Assembly: GCA_003142185.1 (NCBI GenBank) | Contig: PLOR01000076.1 | Span: forward strand, 1 to 61,461 | Reading direction: 5' to 3' | Source: Bryobacterales bacterium | GTDB lineage: Bacteria > Acidobacteriota > Terriglobia > Bryobacterales > Bryobacteraceae | DNA length: 61,461 nucleotides | Notes under the pieces: model-generated | Told to the model about the DNA's origin: nothing | The model's input: the letters and a program-made list of their open reading frames with translations, nothing else | The model's database searches: none | Shown: piece by piece, positions 53,413-61,150 of the stretch | How positions within the stretch are numbered: position 1 is the stretch's first letter | How the letters are laid out: each line of letters starts with the position of its first letter | Program-made: the position numbers and the translations under genes

Positions 53413-53913
53413 TCAGCCGAGGTACGTCAAGATCCTGCCAGCCACGTCTGCTCGGGAAATGTCGCGGCCGATCTCAAGAACCTCTGCGTTGCCATTGTGA
53501 TCGTACATCACGAGTGTCTGAGACCCCTGATTGTAGCTTTCGATATAGACAGTCCGATGGCCGGTCATGAAGTAAATCGAAATACCACCCTCGGCAGATG
53601 GGACGATTGTGGACGGCAGGATCAGAGCGCCGGCCAGTTCCTCCAGGATCTCTTTTGATGCACGAACCGCATTGGCGTTTGGAGGCTCTGCTCCATATGA
53701 GTCCCAGTCCCTTTCCATGCTGGAAATCCGGTCCAGTGCTCCTTCGGCATCGATGAGCCCATACTTGATGGTCAAGAATGTGCTTTGCTCCAGCCTGCGC
53801 AACCAGTCATCCCGGAGTTCACTGGTCCGCTGGTTGTAGCTTGGCGTCTCGACGCGGTGAACTGCCGGTCCAAATCGATCAGGCCGGAACGGTGGCAGCG
53901 GGACTGCAGGCAT
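53413..53913 (-). CDS. Hypothetical protein, third gene of the TIGR04255 cassette
   Basis: 166 residues, unrecognised. A helical N-terminal half (SELRDDWLRRLEQSTFLTIKYGLIDAEGALDRISSMERDWDSYGAEPPNANAVRASKEILEEL) is followed by a beta-rich C-terminal half (TIVPSAEGGISIYFMTGHRTVYIESYNQGSQTLVMYDHNGNAEVLEI). RDWDSYGAEPPN is a motif I associate with uncharacterised proteins linked to mobile genes. Its ATG overlaps the TIGR04255 stop (TAATG), so it is coupled. Confidence 0.75.
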   Translation of the reverse strand: MPAVPLPPFRPDRFGPAVHRVETPSYNQRTSELRDDWLRRLEQSTFLTIKYGLIDAEGALDRISSMERDWDSYGAEPPNANAVRASKEILEELAGALILPSTIVPSAEGGISIYFMTGHRTVYIESYNQGSQTLVMYDHNGNAEVLEIGRDISRADVAGRILTYLG

Positions 53914-54674
53914 TAGCTGATTAACTCCCTCGTGTTATTGGTAATACAGCCTTCAAAGATCAAGTTCTTTCGCAAGCGCAGCGCCTCCAACACGTTCCAT
54001 ATTTCGTCGTCCGACTCGAGTTTGAGCCCCTGCTTGAACACATCAATATCGAGCACCACCGACGCGACGTCTGGGCTGGACGGAGGAACCATCGCCTCGT
54101 TGAGGATCAGCATGGCGCCTAGATCCTCTTGCGGAATCTGAACTTGTAGGAAGAACCCTGCCAACAGCTGAGGTAGGTCCGACGATATCTCCGGGTAGAG
54201 GCGGATGAAGTCCCGAAAATCCCGTATCGGCAGCGGAAGATCCAGTTGGTTCACGTACCGGAGCCCAATACGGACAACCGGGAGCGCACCAACGATCTGC
54301 CGGTATGATTCCCAAAGCGTCTTCGCTTCGTTTCGAAGCTGCTTCCACGTTTGATATGGAGCCAGCCTGCTGAAGGCGAAGCCGTTCACCTTGAACTGTA
54401 CGACATGCTTCCCTTCGCCTCCGACGAACGCATAGCCCATATCGTCCTGCTTCGCCGTCGCTGTGAGTACACCCCCCTCAAGCTGTCCTCGGAGCTGGCC
54501 CATCATCACCTTTCGGCGTTCCGCATAGCCCTTGGGCAGCGAGATATCAACCTTCTCAAAGTTCGCCAGGCTGAGCGATGGCGACTCGACTTGGATATCA
54601 ATGATCGCCTCTTTGATTGGGGCCTTGTCGTAGTGCCTGTCCTTCAGCCACGACATCCACTTTTGAGTCGCCAT
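53913..54674 (-). CDS. TIGR04255 family protein
   Basis: 253 residues. The family pattern is unmistakable: YDKAPIKEAIIDIQV near the start, HVVQFKVNGFAFSRLAPYQTWKQL, VRIGLRYVNQLDLPLPI and VASVVLDIDVF. TIGR04255 proteins are sporadically distributed, uncharacterised and often found in variable regions. ATG 54674 lies 13 bp after the stop of the 59-residue gene. It is likely the core of this four-gene cassette. Confidence 0.85.
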   Translation of the reverse strand: MATQKWMSWLKDRHYDKAPIKEAIIDIQVESPSLSLANFEKVDISLPKGYAERRKVMMGQLRGQLEGGVLTATAKQDDMGYAFVGGEGKHVVQFKVNGFAFSRLAPYQTWKQLRNEAKTLWESYRQIVGALPVVRIGLRYVNQLDLPLPIRDFRDFIRLYPEISSDLPQLLAGFFLQVQIPQEDLGAMLILNEAMVPPSSPDVASVVLDIDVFKQGLKLESDDEIWNVLEALRLRKNLIFEGCITNNTRELIS

Positions 54675-54687
54675 GTCTCCAACGTTA

Positions 54688-54867
54688 TCATTCTGGCGTG
54701 CGCTGGGCCGCTTTCCTGATGCGGGCCGCTACAGCCTTGCGGGCAAGCTCACTTCGCTGTTCGGGCGTGAGTCCGCCCATCCGTTTCTTGCCACCGATCT
54801 TACCACCCCGAGATCCCTGTTCCACGAAGAAATCCCGAACATTCTTTGGTAGTTTTGTTCCGGCCAC
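54688..54867 (-). CDS. 59-residue basic protein with GGKIGG motif, first gene of the cassette
   Basis: GTG 54867 to TGA, below usual length cut-offs. The sequence LPKNVRDFFVEQGSRGGKIGG, then KKRMGGLTPEQRSELARKAV and AARIRKAAQ resembles short basic proteins with a G-G-K-x-G-G turn and an LTPEQRSELARKAxxARW helix, which are common near mobile genes. An in-frame stop lies just upstream of the GTG, so the N-terminus is well defined. It may be a small nucleic-acid-binding regulator of the cassette; that is a guess. Confidence 0.7.
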   Translation of the reverse strand: MAGTKLPKNVRDFFVEQGSRGGKIGGKKRMGGLTPEQRSELARKAVAARIRKAAQRTPE

Positions 54868-55149
54868 CCTAATTCATCCTAACCCCCTCTGGATCATTTG
54901 ACAAGCCGAGAATGTGCCAGCCCAGAATATGCCCCGTGCACCCGCTGAGCCGTGCAAGTTCAAGAAGAAAACGCGTTAGCCTAGGTTTTCCCGGCAACGC
55001 GGGAAGAGTGTCTGCTACCCCGCTTCGATCACGCCCTGCTCAACCCGTTGGAACTTAGGCTCAAGCTCGACAAGCATGCCACGCAGCGCGCCATCACCGC
55101 GAGACCAAACATCGGCGGCTGACGCATCGACACCAGCTCTCCAGCACCT
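54868..55149. other. Gene-poor right part of the leuS-bounded cassette
   Basis: About 280 bp with no convincing gene. On the minus strand a tail (GMLVELEPKFQRVEQG) near 55020-55080 reads like a protein end but has no start of its own, and may be a gene remnant. The sequence then meets the leuS 3' copy. Confidence 0.4.
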
Positions 55150-55338
55150 GAAGCCGAGATCGTCGTCCAGGTCAACGGCAAACTCCGCAGTCGCGTCTAC
55201 GCCGAGTTCGGCACGCCCAAAGACGAGCTCGAGAAGCTCGCTCTGGCCGACCCCAAGGTTCAGCAAGGTATCGCCGGCAAACAGGTGGTGCGGATCGTCA
55301 CCGTCCCCGACAAGCTGGTGAACATCGTCGTCAAGTGA
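55150..55338 (+). pseudogene. Remnant of leuS 3' end (copy B)
   Basis: Keeps the LeuRS reading frame for the last 62 codons: EIVVQVNGKLRSRVYAEFGTP, KDELEKLALADPKVQQGIAG, KQVVRIVTVPDKLVNIVVK, then TGA. No upstream part of leuS precedes it and no start is available, so it is not expressed as a LeuRS. Copy B is the version one would expect of a typical LeuRS tail (GTPKDELEKLALADPKVQ). Confidence 0.88.
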
Positions 55339-55367
55339 GCGCGGGCAGACCGCCGCGCGCGCCCGCC

Positions 55368-56366
55368 TTAAACCTCCGCCGGCGCGCCCGTTTTGGCCAT
55401 GGCCAGTAACTTGTCGTCGAACCCGAAGCCGGCCGTGCGCGGTTTGTGATTGCGCGCGTACCAGCGGTAGGTTTCTTTGAGGGCCGCCTCGAACGCCGTG
55501 CCTTTCACTTTCAACATGCGGCTGACCTTGCCGATGTTCATCGTGATCGGCGGCACATCCAGGTATTCGCCGAAATAGTAAGGCTCCTCGAAGGCGTTGC
55601 CGCCGGCCTGCTGAATCAGGTCTCGCGGCACGCGGGCCAGCGTGGCCTCGGTGTTGGCGGCCTTGGCCAGCCGCTCCACCAGTTCCACCTGGGTGAGCGG
55701 CTTCGAGTCGCCGATGTTGAAGGCCTCGCCTTCGGCGCGCGGTTCGATCATGGCTCGCAGCATCGCCGCCACCAGGTCGCCCACATAAACGAACTGCATC
55801 AGCCGGTAGCCGTCGCCGGGGATGACGATGGGGCGGCCGGCGCGCAGCCGATCCCAGAAGAATTGCTCGCGGTAGAACGGGTTGTTGGGTCCGTACACGA
55901 ACGGCGGGCGGAAGGTCACCACTGGCAAGCCGTGCTGCGCGCGCATGCGGAACAGCAGCCGCTCGGTGGAAGCCTTGTGGCGGATGTATGGGTTCGCGTG
56001 CGAATCCGGCGCCAGCGGATCGCTTTCCTTGTGGTTCAGCCCGTCGCCGTAAGCCGCCACGCTGGACATGAAAATGTAACGGCTGAGCCGGCCGCCGCAC
56101 GCCTGTACGGTGGCTTCGACCTGCGCCGCCGTGGTGCCCCGTTCCCAATCGTAGACGTTGTCGAACACCACTTCGAAGCGGCGGCCGCTCAGCGCCTCGC
56201 GCACGGATTCCGCGTCGTTGCGGTCGGCCACCATGTTCTCCACCCGCCGCCCGAAATCGTGCTTCGGCTTGCGGTGCAGAACCGCGACGTCATGCCCCGC
56301 CTTGACCAACTCCTCGACCAGGGAGCGGCCGATGAAGAGCGTGCCGCCGATGACCAGTACTTTCAT
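55368..56366 (-). CDS. NAD-dependent epimerase/dehydratase (extended SDR)
   Basis: 332 residues. The Rossmann motif is GGTLFIGRSLVEEL (a GxxxxG variant), the catalytic Tyr-Lys appears as NPYIRHKASTERLL (Y-x3-K), with an SSVAAYG serine. Other hallmarks are RPPFVYGPNN and FNIGDSKPLTQVELVERLA. Resembles acidobacterial NDP-sugar or isoflavone-reductase-like SDRs. It is 91 bp downstream of ino1 on the same strand. Confidence 0.85.
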   Translation of the reverse strand: MKVLVIGGTLFIGRSLVEELVKAGHDVAVLHRKPKHDFGRRVENMVADRNDAESVREALSGRRFEVVFDNVYDWERGTTAAQVEATVQACGGRLSRYIFMSSVAAYGDGLNHKESDPLAPDSHANPYIRHKASTERLLFRMRAQHGLPVVTFRPPFVYGPNNPFYREQFFWDRLRAGRPIVIPGDGYRLMQFVYVGDLVAAMLRAMIEPRAEGEAFNIGDSKPLTQVELVERLAKAANTEATLARVPRDLIQQAGGNAFEEPYYFGEYLDVPPITMNIGKVSRMLKVKGTAFEAALKETYRWYARNHKPRTAGFGFDDKLLAMAKTGAPAEV

Positions 56367-56457
56367 ACTCTCCCAAAGATATTAGACGCAACCGCCCGCC
56401 GAAATGGTCCGGCGGGCGTTGCCCGACGTTTTTCCCCGATTAATAAAGATACTGCGA

Positions 56458-57774
56458 TCAGTCGTAATATTCCAGACCCAAGTGCGTGATCAGGTCCTCG
56501 CCCCGCATCCAACGCAGCGTGTTTTTCAGTTTCATGAGCTGGATGAACACGTCGTGCTCGGGGTAGACCTCGGGCGCGTGCATGGGGGCTTTGAAATAAA
56601 ACGACAGCCATTCCTGGATACCGCGCATCCCAGCGCGCTGGGCCAGGTCCATGAACAGCACGATATCGAGCACCAGCGGCGCGGCCAGGATGGAATCGCG
56701 GCACAGGAAGTTTACCTTGATCTGCATCGGGTATCCCAGCCAGCCGAAAATGTCGATGTTGTCCCAGCCTTCCTTGGCGTCGCCGCGAGGCGGGTAATAT
56801 TCGATGCGCACCTTGTGATACACGTTCCCGTACAGGTCCGGGTACAGTTGCTTCTGCAAAATGTATTCGAGCGCCGAGGACTTGCTCACTTCCTTGGACC
56901 GGAACGAGCCTGGGTCGTCCAGCACCTCGCCGTCGCGGTTGCCCAGAATGTTGGTCGAGAACCAGCCGTTGACGCCCAGCAGGCGCGATTTCAAGCCGGG
57001 CGCGATCAGCGTCTTCATGAATGTCTGCCCGCTCTTGTAATCCTTGCCCGCCAGCGGCAAGCTGCGGTCGCGCGCCAGCTCGAGCAGCGCCGGCATGTCG
57101 GTGGTCATATGCGGCGCCCCGTTGGCATACGGAACGCCCGATTTGAGCGCCGCGTAGGCGTAGATCTGGCTCGGCGAAATCTCCGGATCGTTCTCCCGCA
57201 AACCGCGTTCGAAACGCTCCAGGCTCGAATGGACCTCCGCCGCTTCGTGATAGACTTCCGTCGACCCGCACCAGATCATCGTCGTGCGCGAGACTTTGGT
57301 CCTCTTCTGGAACTGGCGGATGTCTTCCATCACCCCCTCGGCGTAATCCATCTTGCTGCCGCCGGCTTTGACGTTGGGGCCGTTCAGGCGCTTGACGAAT
57401 TTCTGGTCGAACACCGCCTGCATCGGTTCAATCGCTTCGAGCGGCTCTTTCAGCGATTGAAGAAGCGGCATTTCCAGCACACCCGCCTTGACTGCGGCTT
57501 CGTAAGCGTTGTCTTCGAAAATATCCCAAGTGGCGATTTCCAGGTCTTCCACGTTGGCCAGCGGCACGAAATCGCGGATGGCGGGACTGCGCCCTTCTGT
57601 CCGCTTTCCGAGTCGTACCGTGCCGAGTTGCGTCAGGGATCCGATTGGCTTCCCCAGGCCCCGCTTGATGGCTTCCAGACCGGCGATGAACGTCGTCGTC
57701 ACGGCGCCCATGCCGGGAATCAGCACACCGAGTTTACCCTCGGCGGGCGCGATGCGGACGTCTTGATTAGGCAA
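56458..57774 (-). CDS. ino1: Inositol-3-phosphate synthase
   Basis: 438 residues. Converts glucose 6-phosphate to inositol 3-phosphate using NAD. Recognised by GVLIPGMGAVTTTFIAG, NGPNVKAGGSK, WCGSTEVYHEAAEVHSSLERFE, SYxNGAPHMTTD-like block YANGAPHMTTD, DYKSGQTFMKTLIAPGLKSRLLGVNGWFSTNILGNRDG and SKEVSKSS. AAGGAGAG precedes ATG 57774. In this phylum inositol may feed phosphoinositide lipids or compatible solutes. It is divergent from the LytTR regulator, with a shared -10 region. Confidence 0.95.
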   Translation of the reverse strand: MPNQDVRIAPAEGKLGVLIPGMGAVTTTFIAGLEAIKRGLGKPIGSLTQLGTVRLGKRTEGRSPAIRDFVPLANVEDLEIATWDIFEDNAYEAAVKAGVLEMPLLQSLKEPLEAIEPMQAVFDQKFVKRLNGPNVKAGGSKMDYAEGVMEDIRQFQKRTKVSRTTMIWCGSTEVYHEAAEVHSSLERFERGLRENDPEISPSQIYAYAALKSGVPYANGAPHMTTDMPALLELARDRSLPLAGKDYKSGQTFMKTLIAPGLKSRLLGVNGWFSTNILGNRDGEVLDDPGSFRSKEVSKSSALEYILQKQLYPDLYGNVYHKVRIEYYPPRGDAKEGWDNIDIFGWLGYPMQIKVNFLCRDSILAAPLVLDIVLFMDLAQRAGMRGIQEWLSFYFKAPMHAPEVYPEHDVFIQLMKLKNTLRWMRGEDLITHLGLEYYD

Positions 57775-57802
57775 GTTTTACTCTCCTTAAAAGGTGAAAT
57801 GC

Positions 57803-57809
57803 TATAATA
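57803..57809. promoter_or_regulatory. Overlapping divergent -10 elements (ino1 and LytTR regulator)
   Basis: TATAATA: on the plus strand TATAAT (with a TGC extension, 57800-57808) for the response regulator; on the minus strand TATTAT for ino1. Initiation at normal distance gives an ino1 leader of about 20 bases and a regulator mRNA starting within a few bases of its ATG. Confidence 0.5.
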
Positions 57810-57817
57810 CCAACTCG

Positions 57818-58597
57818 ATGCGCGAACGTGCGACGGCCACCTTGGCGACAATTGTCGTCGATGACGAGCAACTGGCCCGCGAAGAGCTTGCTTTCCTCCT
57901 CAAGGATTTCCCGGAGATAGAGGTTATCGGCACTGGTTCCAATGGGTTAGAGGCGCTAAACCTGATCGAGAAGCTGGAGCCGGAAGTGGTTTTCATGGAC
58001 GTCAACATGCCCGGATTGGACGGCCTGGGCGTGGCGCAACGGCTGCGGGAAAAAGGCATCGACCCGCCGCATTTCATTTTTGTGACAGCCTACGACCAGT
58101 ATGCCGTGGAGGCTTTCCGGCTCGAGGCGATGGACTATCTGCTCAAGCCGCTCGACCGCGGGCGGCTGGCCGAGACCATCGACCGCGCGCGGCGAGTCAT
58201 CCTAGAGAAGAAATCGAGTGAGCCGGCCGCCGCCCGCGCCGCCGCTCCGGTCGCCACGCCTCGCACCAAGCTGATGGTCAAGGCCGCCAACCGGAATTTC
58301 ATCGTGGATGCGAGCGACGTCATCTACGCCACCATCGATAGCGGCCTGATCACGCTCGTCACCACTTCCTTCGAGGGCCAATCGAACTACCGCACCATCG
58401 AAGACCTGCAGGCCAACCTGGACCGCGAGCTTTTCTGGCGCGTCCACCGCTCCTACCTGGTGAACATCAACCGCATCAAGGAAGTGGTGCCTTGGTTCAA
58501 ATCGAGCTATCAGCTCCGCATGGACGATAAGAAGCACACCGAAATCCCCGTGAGCCGCGTGCAAACCCGGCGGCTGCGGGAGTTGTTCAAGCTGTAG
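57818..58597 (+). CDS. LytTR-type response regulator
   Basis: 259 residues. Receiver domain: VVDDEQ (15-16), phosphorylation site Asp61 in VVFMDVNMPGLDGL, Thr90 in VTAYDQYAVEAF and Lys110 in LLKPLDRGRL. A linker (about 125-145, Ala-rich) joins it to a LytTR DNA-binding domain (FIVDASDVIYATIDSGLITLVT, FWRVHRSYLVNINRIKEVVPWF). No partner histidine kinase is adjacent. ATG 57818 is taken as start; the upstream in-frame start at 57794 would lie within the -10 region. Confidence 0.93.
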   Translation: MRERATATLATIVVDDEQLAREELAFLLKDFPEIEVIGTGSNGLEALNLIEKLEPEVVFMDVNMPGLDGLGVAQRLREKGIDPPHFIFVTAYDQYAVEAFRLEAMDYLLKPLDRGRLAETIDRARRVILEKKSSEPAAARAAAPVATPRTKLMVKAANRNFIVDASDVIYATIDSGLITLVTTSFEGQSNYRTIEDLQANLDRELFWRVHRSYLVNINRIKEVVPWFKSSYQLRMDDKKHTEIPVSRVQTRRLRELFKL

Positions 58598-58968
58598 ACC
58601 CCGAAGGTAGGACGGACGATCGGTTTATGTCGTCTGTTGGGATCGGCCGCCGGCCCGCGAAATTTCCTGAAAAACTCCGGTAGCGCCGGCGGTCTTGCCG
58701 CCGGTGATTTGCCGGGATTCTTGGAACTTCGGGGCGGTCTTTCGCCCCTGTCAGGTTTTCGTGCTCCTGCGAAAATGACAGACCACGAAAACCGATGGTC
58801 TGTCCTGCTTCCCGCCAAAACGGTCGGGATCTGACCAAAACCTATCGGAAACAAAGAACTTAAAGCCTGTTTTGGTTCGATTCTGACCGAATCACCCCTT
58901 TACGAAACCCTAATGGTTCTTCTATGCCTTATTTAGCAACTTCCGCCTACGATTGCTGTGGAGCCACT
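58598..58968. other. Intergenic region between LytTR regulator and Ser/Thr kinase
   Basis: 371 bp without a gene. It contains a GTAG-headed palindrome at 58680-58705 and a GGGGCG/CGCCCC hairpin at about 58732-58750 (not followed by a T-run). The stretch 58800-58930 is poorer in GC and may carry the kinase promoter; no clear hexamers. Confidence 0.45.
58680..58705 (+). repeat. GTAG-headed REP-like palindrome
   Basis: GTAGCGCCGGCGG, TCTTG, CCGCCGGT. Near-identical to 16358-16385, and part of the same repeat family. Confidence 0.65.
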
Positions 58969-59937
58969 ATGACCCCAGTCAGCGCCGGAGACGAAATTGA
59001 TTGTTACAGAATTGAGAGCATGGTCGCCCGTGGCGGCATGGCAACCATTTTCCGCGCCGTCGACATGCGCGACGGCCGCACGGTTGCCATCAAGGTGCCG
59101 CATCCCGAGGCCGAGTGCGACCCGGTCTTCTTCGACCGCTTTCAGCGGGAGATCTTGATTGGCAGGAAACTTAACCACCCCGGCGCCGTCAAAACGCTCA
59201 ACAACGGCGATGGCAGCCGGCTGTATATGGTCATGGAGTGGGTGGACGGGCGATTGCTCCGCCAGGCGATGGCGGATGAGGGCCGCTTCTCCATCGATCG
59301 CAGCCTGCGGACCGCGCTCGCCATCTGCGAAGCCCTCGACCACATTCACTCGAAGGGCGTGGTGCATCGCGATCTTAAGCCGGAGAACATTTTGCTCGAC
59401 TCGAATGACGGAATCAAGATCATCGATTTCGGCATCGCCTATACCGCAGCCACGCGCCGGCTCACCTTCGGCAAACTCTCCGAGCTGATGGGCAGCCCCG
59501 ACTACATTTCACCCGAGCAGGTGAAGGGCAAGCGCGGCGATGCGCGCAGCGATGTCTACGCGCTCGGCGTAATGCTCTACGAAATGCTCACCGGCCGGCC
59601 GCCGTTTACAGGGGACAACCCGTTCCAGGTAATCAACGACCGCTTGGTCAACCATCCGGTGCCGCCGCGCGAAATCAATCCCGAGATCCCGCCTCAGCTC
59701 CAGGAGATCCTCTACCGCGCGCTGGAGCGCGAGCCCGCCCAACGGTACGCCAGCGCCCGCGAGTTCGCCCGCGACCTGGCGGATCCCGGCCAGGTGACGG
59801 TACGCGACAGGCCGGAGCTGCACGATTGGCAAACGCGCCGTTCGCCGAAGGCGCGGCGCCTCTTCTCCTACGCCATGCTGGCCCTGGTTCCGGTGCTCGT
59901 CTTCGGCCTGCTCCTGATCGCTGCGCACCGTGGGTGA
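58969..59937 (+). CDS. Ser/Thr protein kinase (PknB-like)
   Basis: 322 residues. Hanks-type catalytic domain: GGMATIF loop at 22-28, Lys42 in VAIKVP, HRDLKPEN (133-140), DFG (153-155), GSPDYISPEQVKGKRGDARSDVYALG. One membrane helix near the C-terminus (LFSYAMLALVPVLVFGLLLIAA, about 295-318) and a very short outer tail, with no PASTA sensor. ATG 58969 is chosen over 58924 because TGTGGAG lies just upstream and the domain starts normally. Substrates unknown; may cross-talk with the LytTR regulator beside it. Confidence 0.92.
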   Translation: MTPVSAGDEIDCYRIESMVARGGMATIFRAVDMRDGRTVAIKVPHPEAECDPVFFDRFQREILIGRKLNHPGAVKTLNNGDGSRLYMVMEWVDGRLLRQAMADEGRFSIDRSLRTALAICEALDHIHSKGVVHRDLKPENILLDSNDGIKIIDFGIAYTAATRRLTFGKLSELMGSPDYISPEQVKGKRGDARSDVYALGVMLYEMLTGRPPFTGDNPFQVINDRLVNHPVPPREINPEIPPQLQEILYRALEREPAQRYASAREFARDLADPGQVTVRDRPELHDWQTRRSPKARRLFSYAMLALVPVLVFGLLLIAAHRG

Positions 59938-59992
59938 GAGGGATCTCGGGGCGCAACCATTCCGCTCCGTCAGAAGCCATAAAAGAAGCATG

Positions 59993-60099
59993 GCCACGGA
60001 TGAACACAGATGAACACAGATGAACACAGATGAACACAGATGAACACGGATAAGAGAATAAAGAGTCCTTATCAGTGTTCATCTGTGTTTATCTGTGGC
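59993..60099. repeat. Long palindrome with tandem decamers of the cacagatgaa class, copy 2
   Basis: GCCACGG, then TGAACACAGA four times plus a variant copy (60001-60050), a spacer with TAAGAGAATAAAGAGTC, and a right arm CAGTGTTCATCTGTGTTTAT, ending CTGTGGC. Ends and arms match 15505-15578. Confidence 0.85.
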
Positions 60100-60166
60100 T
60101 CGAAATCAATTCCCCGCGGTTGCGCCCGGAGCCACGGCGCCGCGTCCCCTCTTATAATGAAAAAGC

Positions 60167-61150
60167 ATGCTCCGCAAGCTTTCGCTTTCCTTCGCAGCCG
60201 TGTGCCTGGGCGCATACGGCCAGACTCAGACAGCCACCAAAGGCGCATCCAGCCCGACGCCGTCGGCGCTCGACAAAGCCACGTTGGAAGCCTATGTGCG
60301 CCACATGTATGTCATGGACTCGCGTATCGGGGTGCAAATCTCCGATCCCAAGCCCGACGAATTGCCCGGCTTCTCGGAAGTGACCGTGCGCGCGTCGATG
60401 GGTCTGCAGAGCCAGGACATTGTCTTCCACATCTCCAAGGACGGCAAGAAAATCGTCCAGGGCGCCGTGTTCGACATCGGCCACAACCCCTTCCAGGCCG
60501 ACCTCGACAAGCTCAAGACGGAAGGCGCGCCGGGTATGGGAACTTCGGGAGCCCCGGTGGCTATCGTCGAATTCAGCGACTTCGAATGCCCGTACTGCAA
60601 GGAAGAAGCCAAGCTGCTGCACGACAACCTGCTCACGGCTTACCCCACGCAGGTGAAACTGTACTTCAAGGAGTTTCCGCTCGATGCGGTTCATCCCTGG
60701 GCCAAGCGGGCTGCCATGGCGGCGCGTTGCGTCCAACGGCAAGGTCTGGACGCGTTCTGGGCCTACCACGACTGGATCTTCGCGCACCAGGACCAGATCA
60801 CGCCCGACAACCTGCGCGATCAGGTGATGGACTGGGCGAAGGGACAAAGCCAGATCGACGCCATGAAACTGGGTGAGTGCATGGAAAACAAGCTGACCGA
60901 GGCCGAGGTGGATAAGACTGTGGCGCAAGGGCATGACCTGGCCGTCAATTCCACGCCCACGCTGTTTGTGAACGGCCGGCGCATCGAAAAAGCGCTCGAC
61001 TGGCCGACCTTGAAGAGCATCCTCGATTTCGAAATCGAATATCAGAAAACCGCGCACAACGCCGGCGACGATTGCGGCTGCGAGCTCAAGCTGAACCTGC
61101 CCGGCCAGCCCGCGCCCAAATCCACGCTCGGCCTCCCGGCCCAGAAATAA
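60167..61150 (+). CDS. DsbA-family thiol:disulfide protein, secreted
   Basis: 327 residues. N-terminal signal (RKLSLSFAAVCLGAYGQ), an unrelated N-terminal domain of about 100 residues (VQISDPKPDELPGFSEVTVRASMG), then a thioredoxin-4/DsbA domain with CPYC at 141-144 (FSDFECPYCKEEA) and the cis-Pro loop NSTPTLFVNG. It should form or isomerise disulfides in the periplasm. A Cys pair DDCGCE near the end is unusual. Similar two-domain proteins with an N-terminal 'peptide-release' domain occur in Acidobacteriota. Confidence 0.88.
   Translation: MLRKLSLSFAAVCLGAYGQTQTATKGASSPTPSALDKATLEAYVRHMYVMDSRIGVQISDPKPDELPGFSEVTVRASMGLQSQDIVFHISKDGKKIVQGAVFDIGHNPFQADLDKLKTEGAPGMGTSGAPVAIVEFSDFECPYCKEEAKLLHDNLLTAYPTQVKLYFKEFPLDAVHPWAKRAAMAARCVQRQGLDAFWAYHDWIFAHQDQITPDNLRDQVMDWAKGQSQIDAMKLGECMENKLTEAEVDKTVAQGHDLAVNSTPTLFVNGRRIEKALDWPTLKSILDFEIEYQKTAHNAGDDCGCELKLNLPGQPAPKSTLGLPAQK

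Noticed and set aside
55015-56148. Minus-strand frame of 377 codons crossing the leuS remnant and the SDR gene
   Set aside because: Most of it is a shadow of the SDR gene; only its last about 30 residues read like a protein end, and without a start.
60001-60050. Tandem decamers as a CRISPR array
   Set aside because: Ten-base units with no spacers and no cas genes; simple tandem repeat in a hairpin arm.
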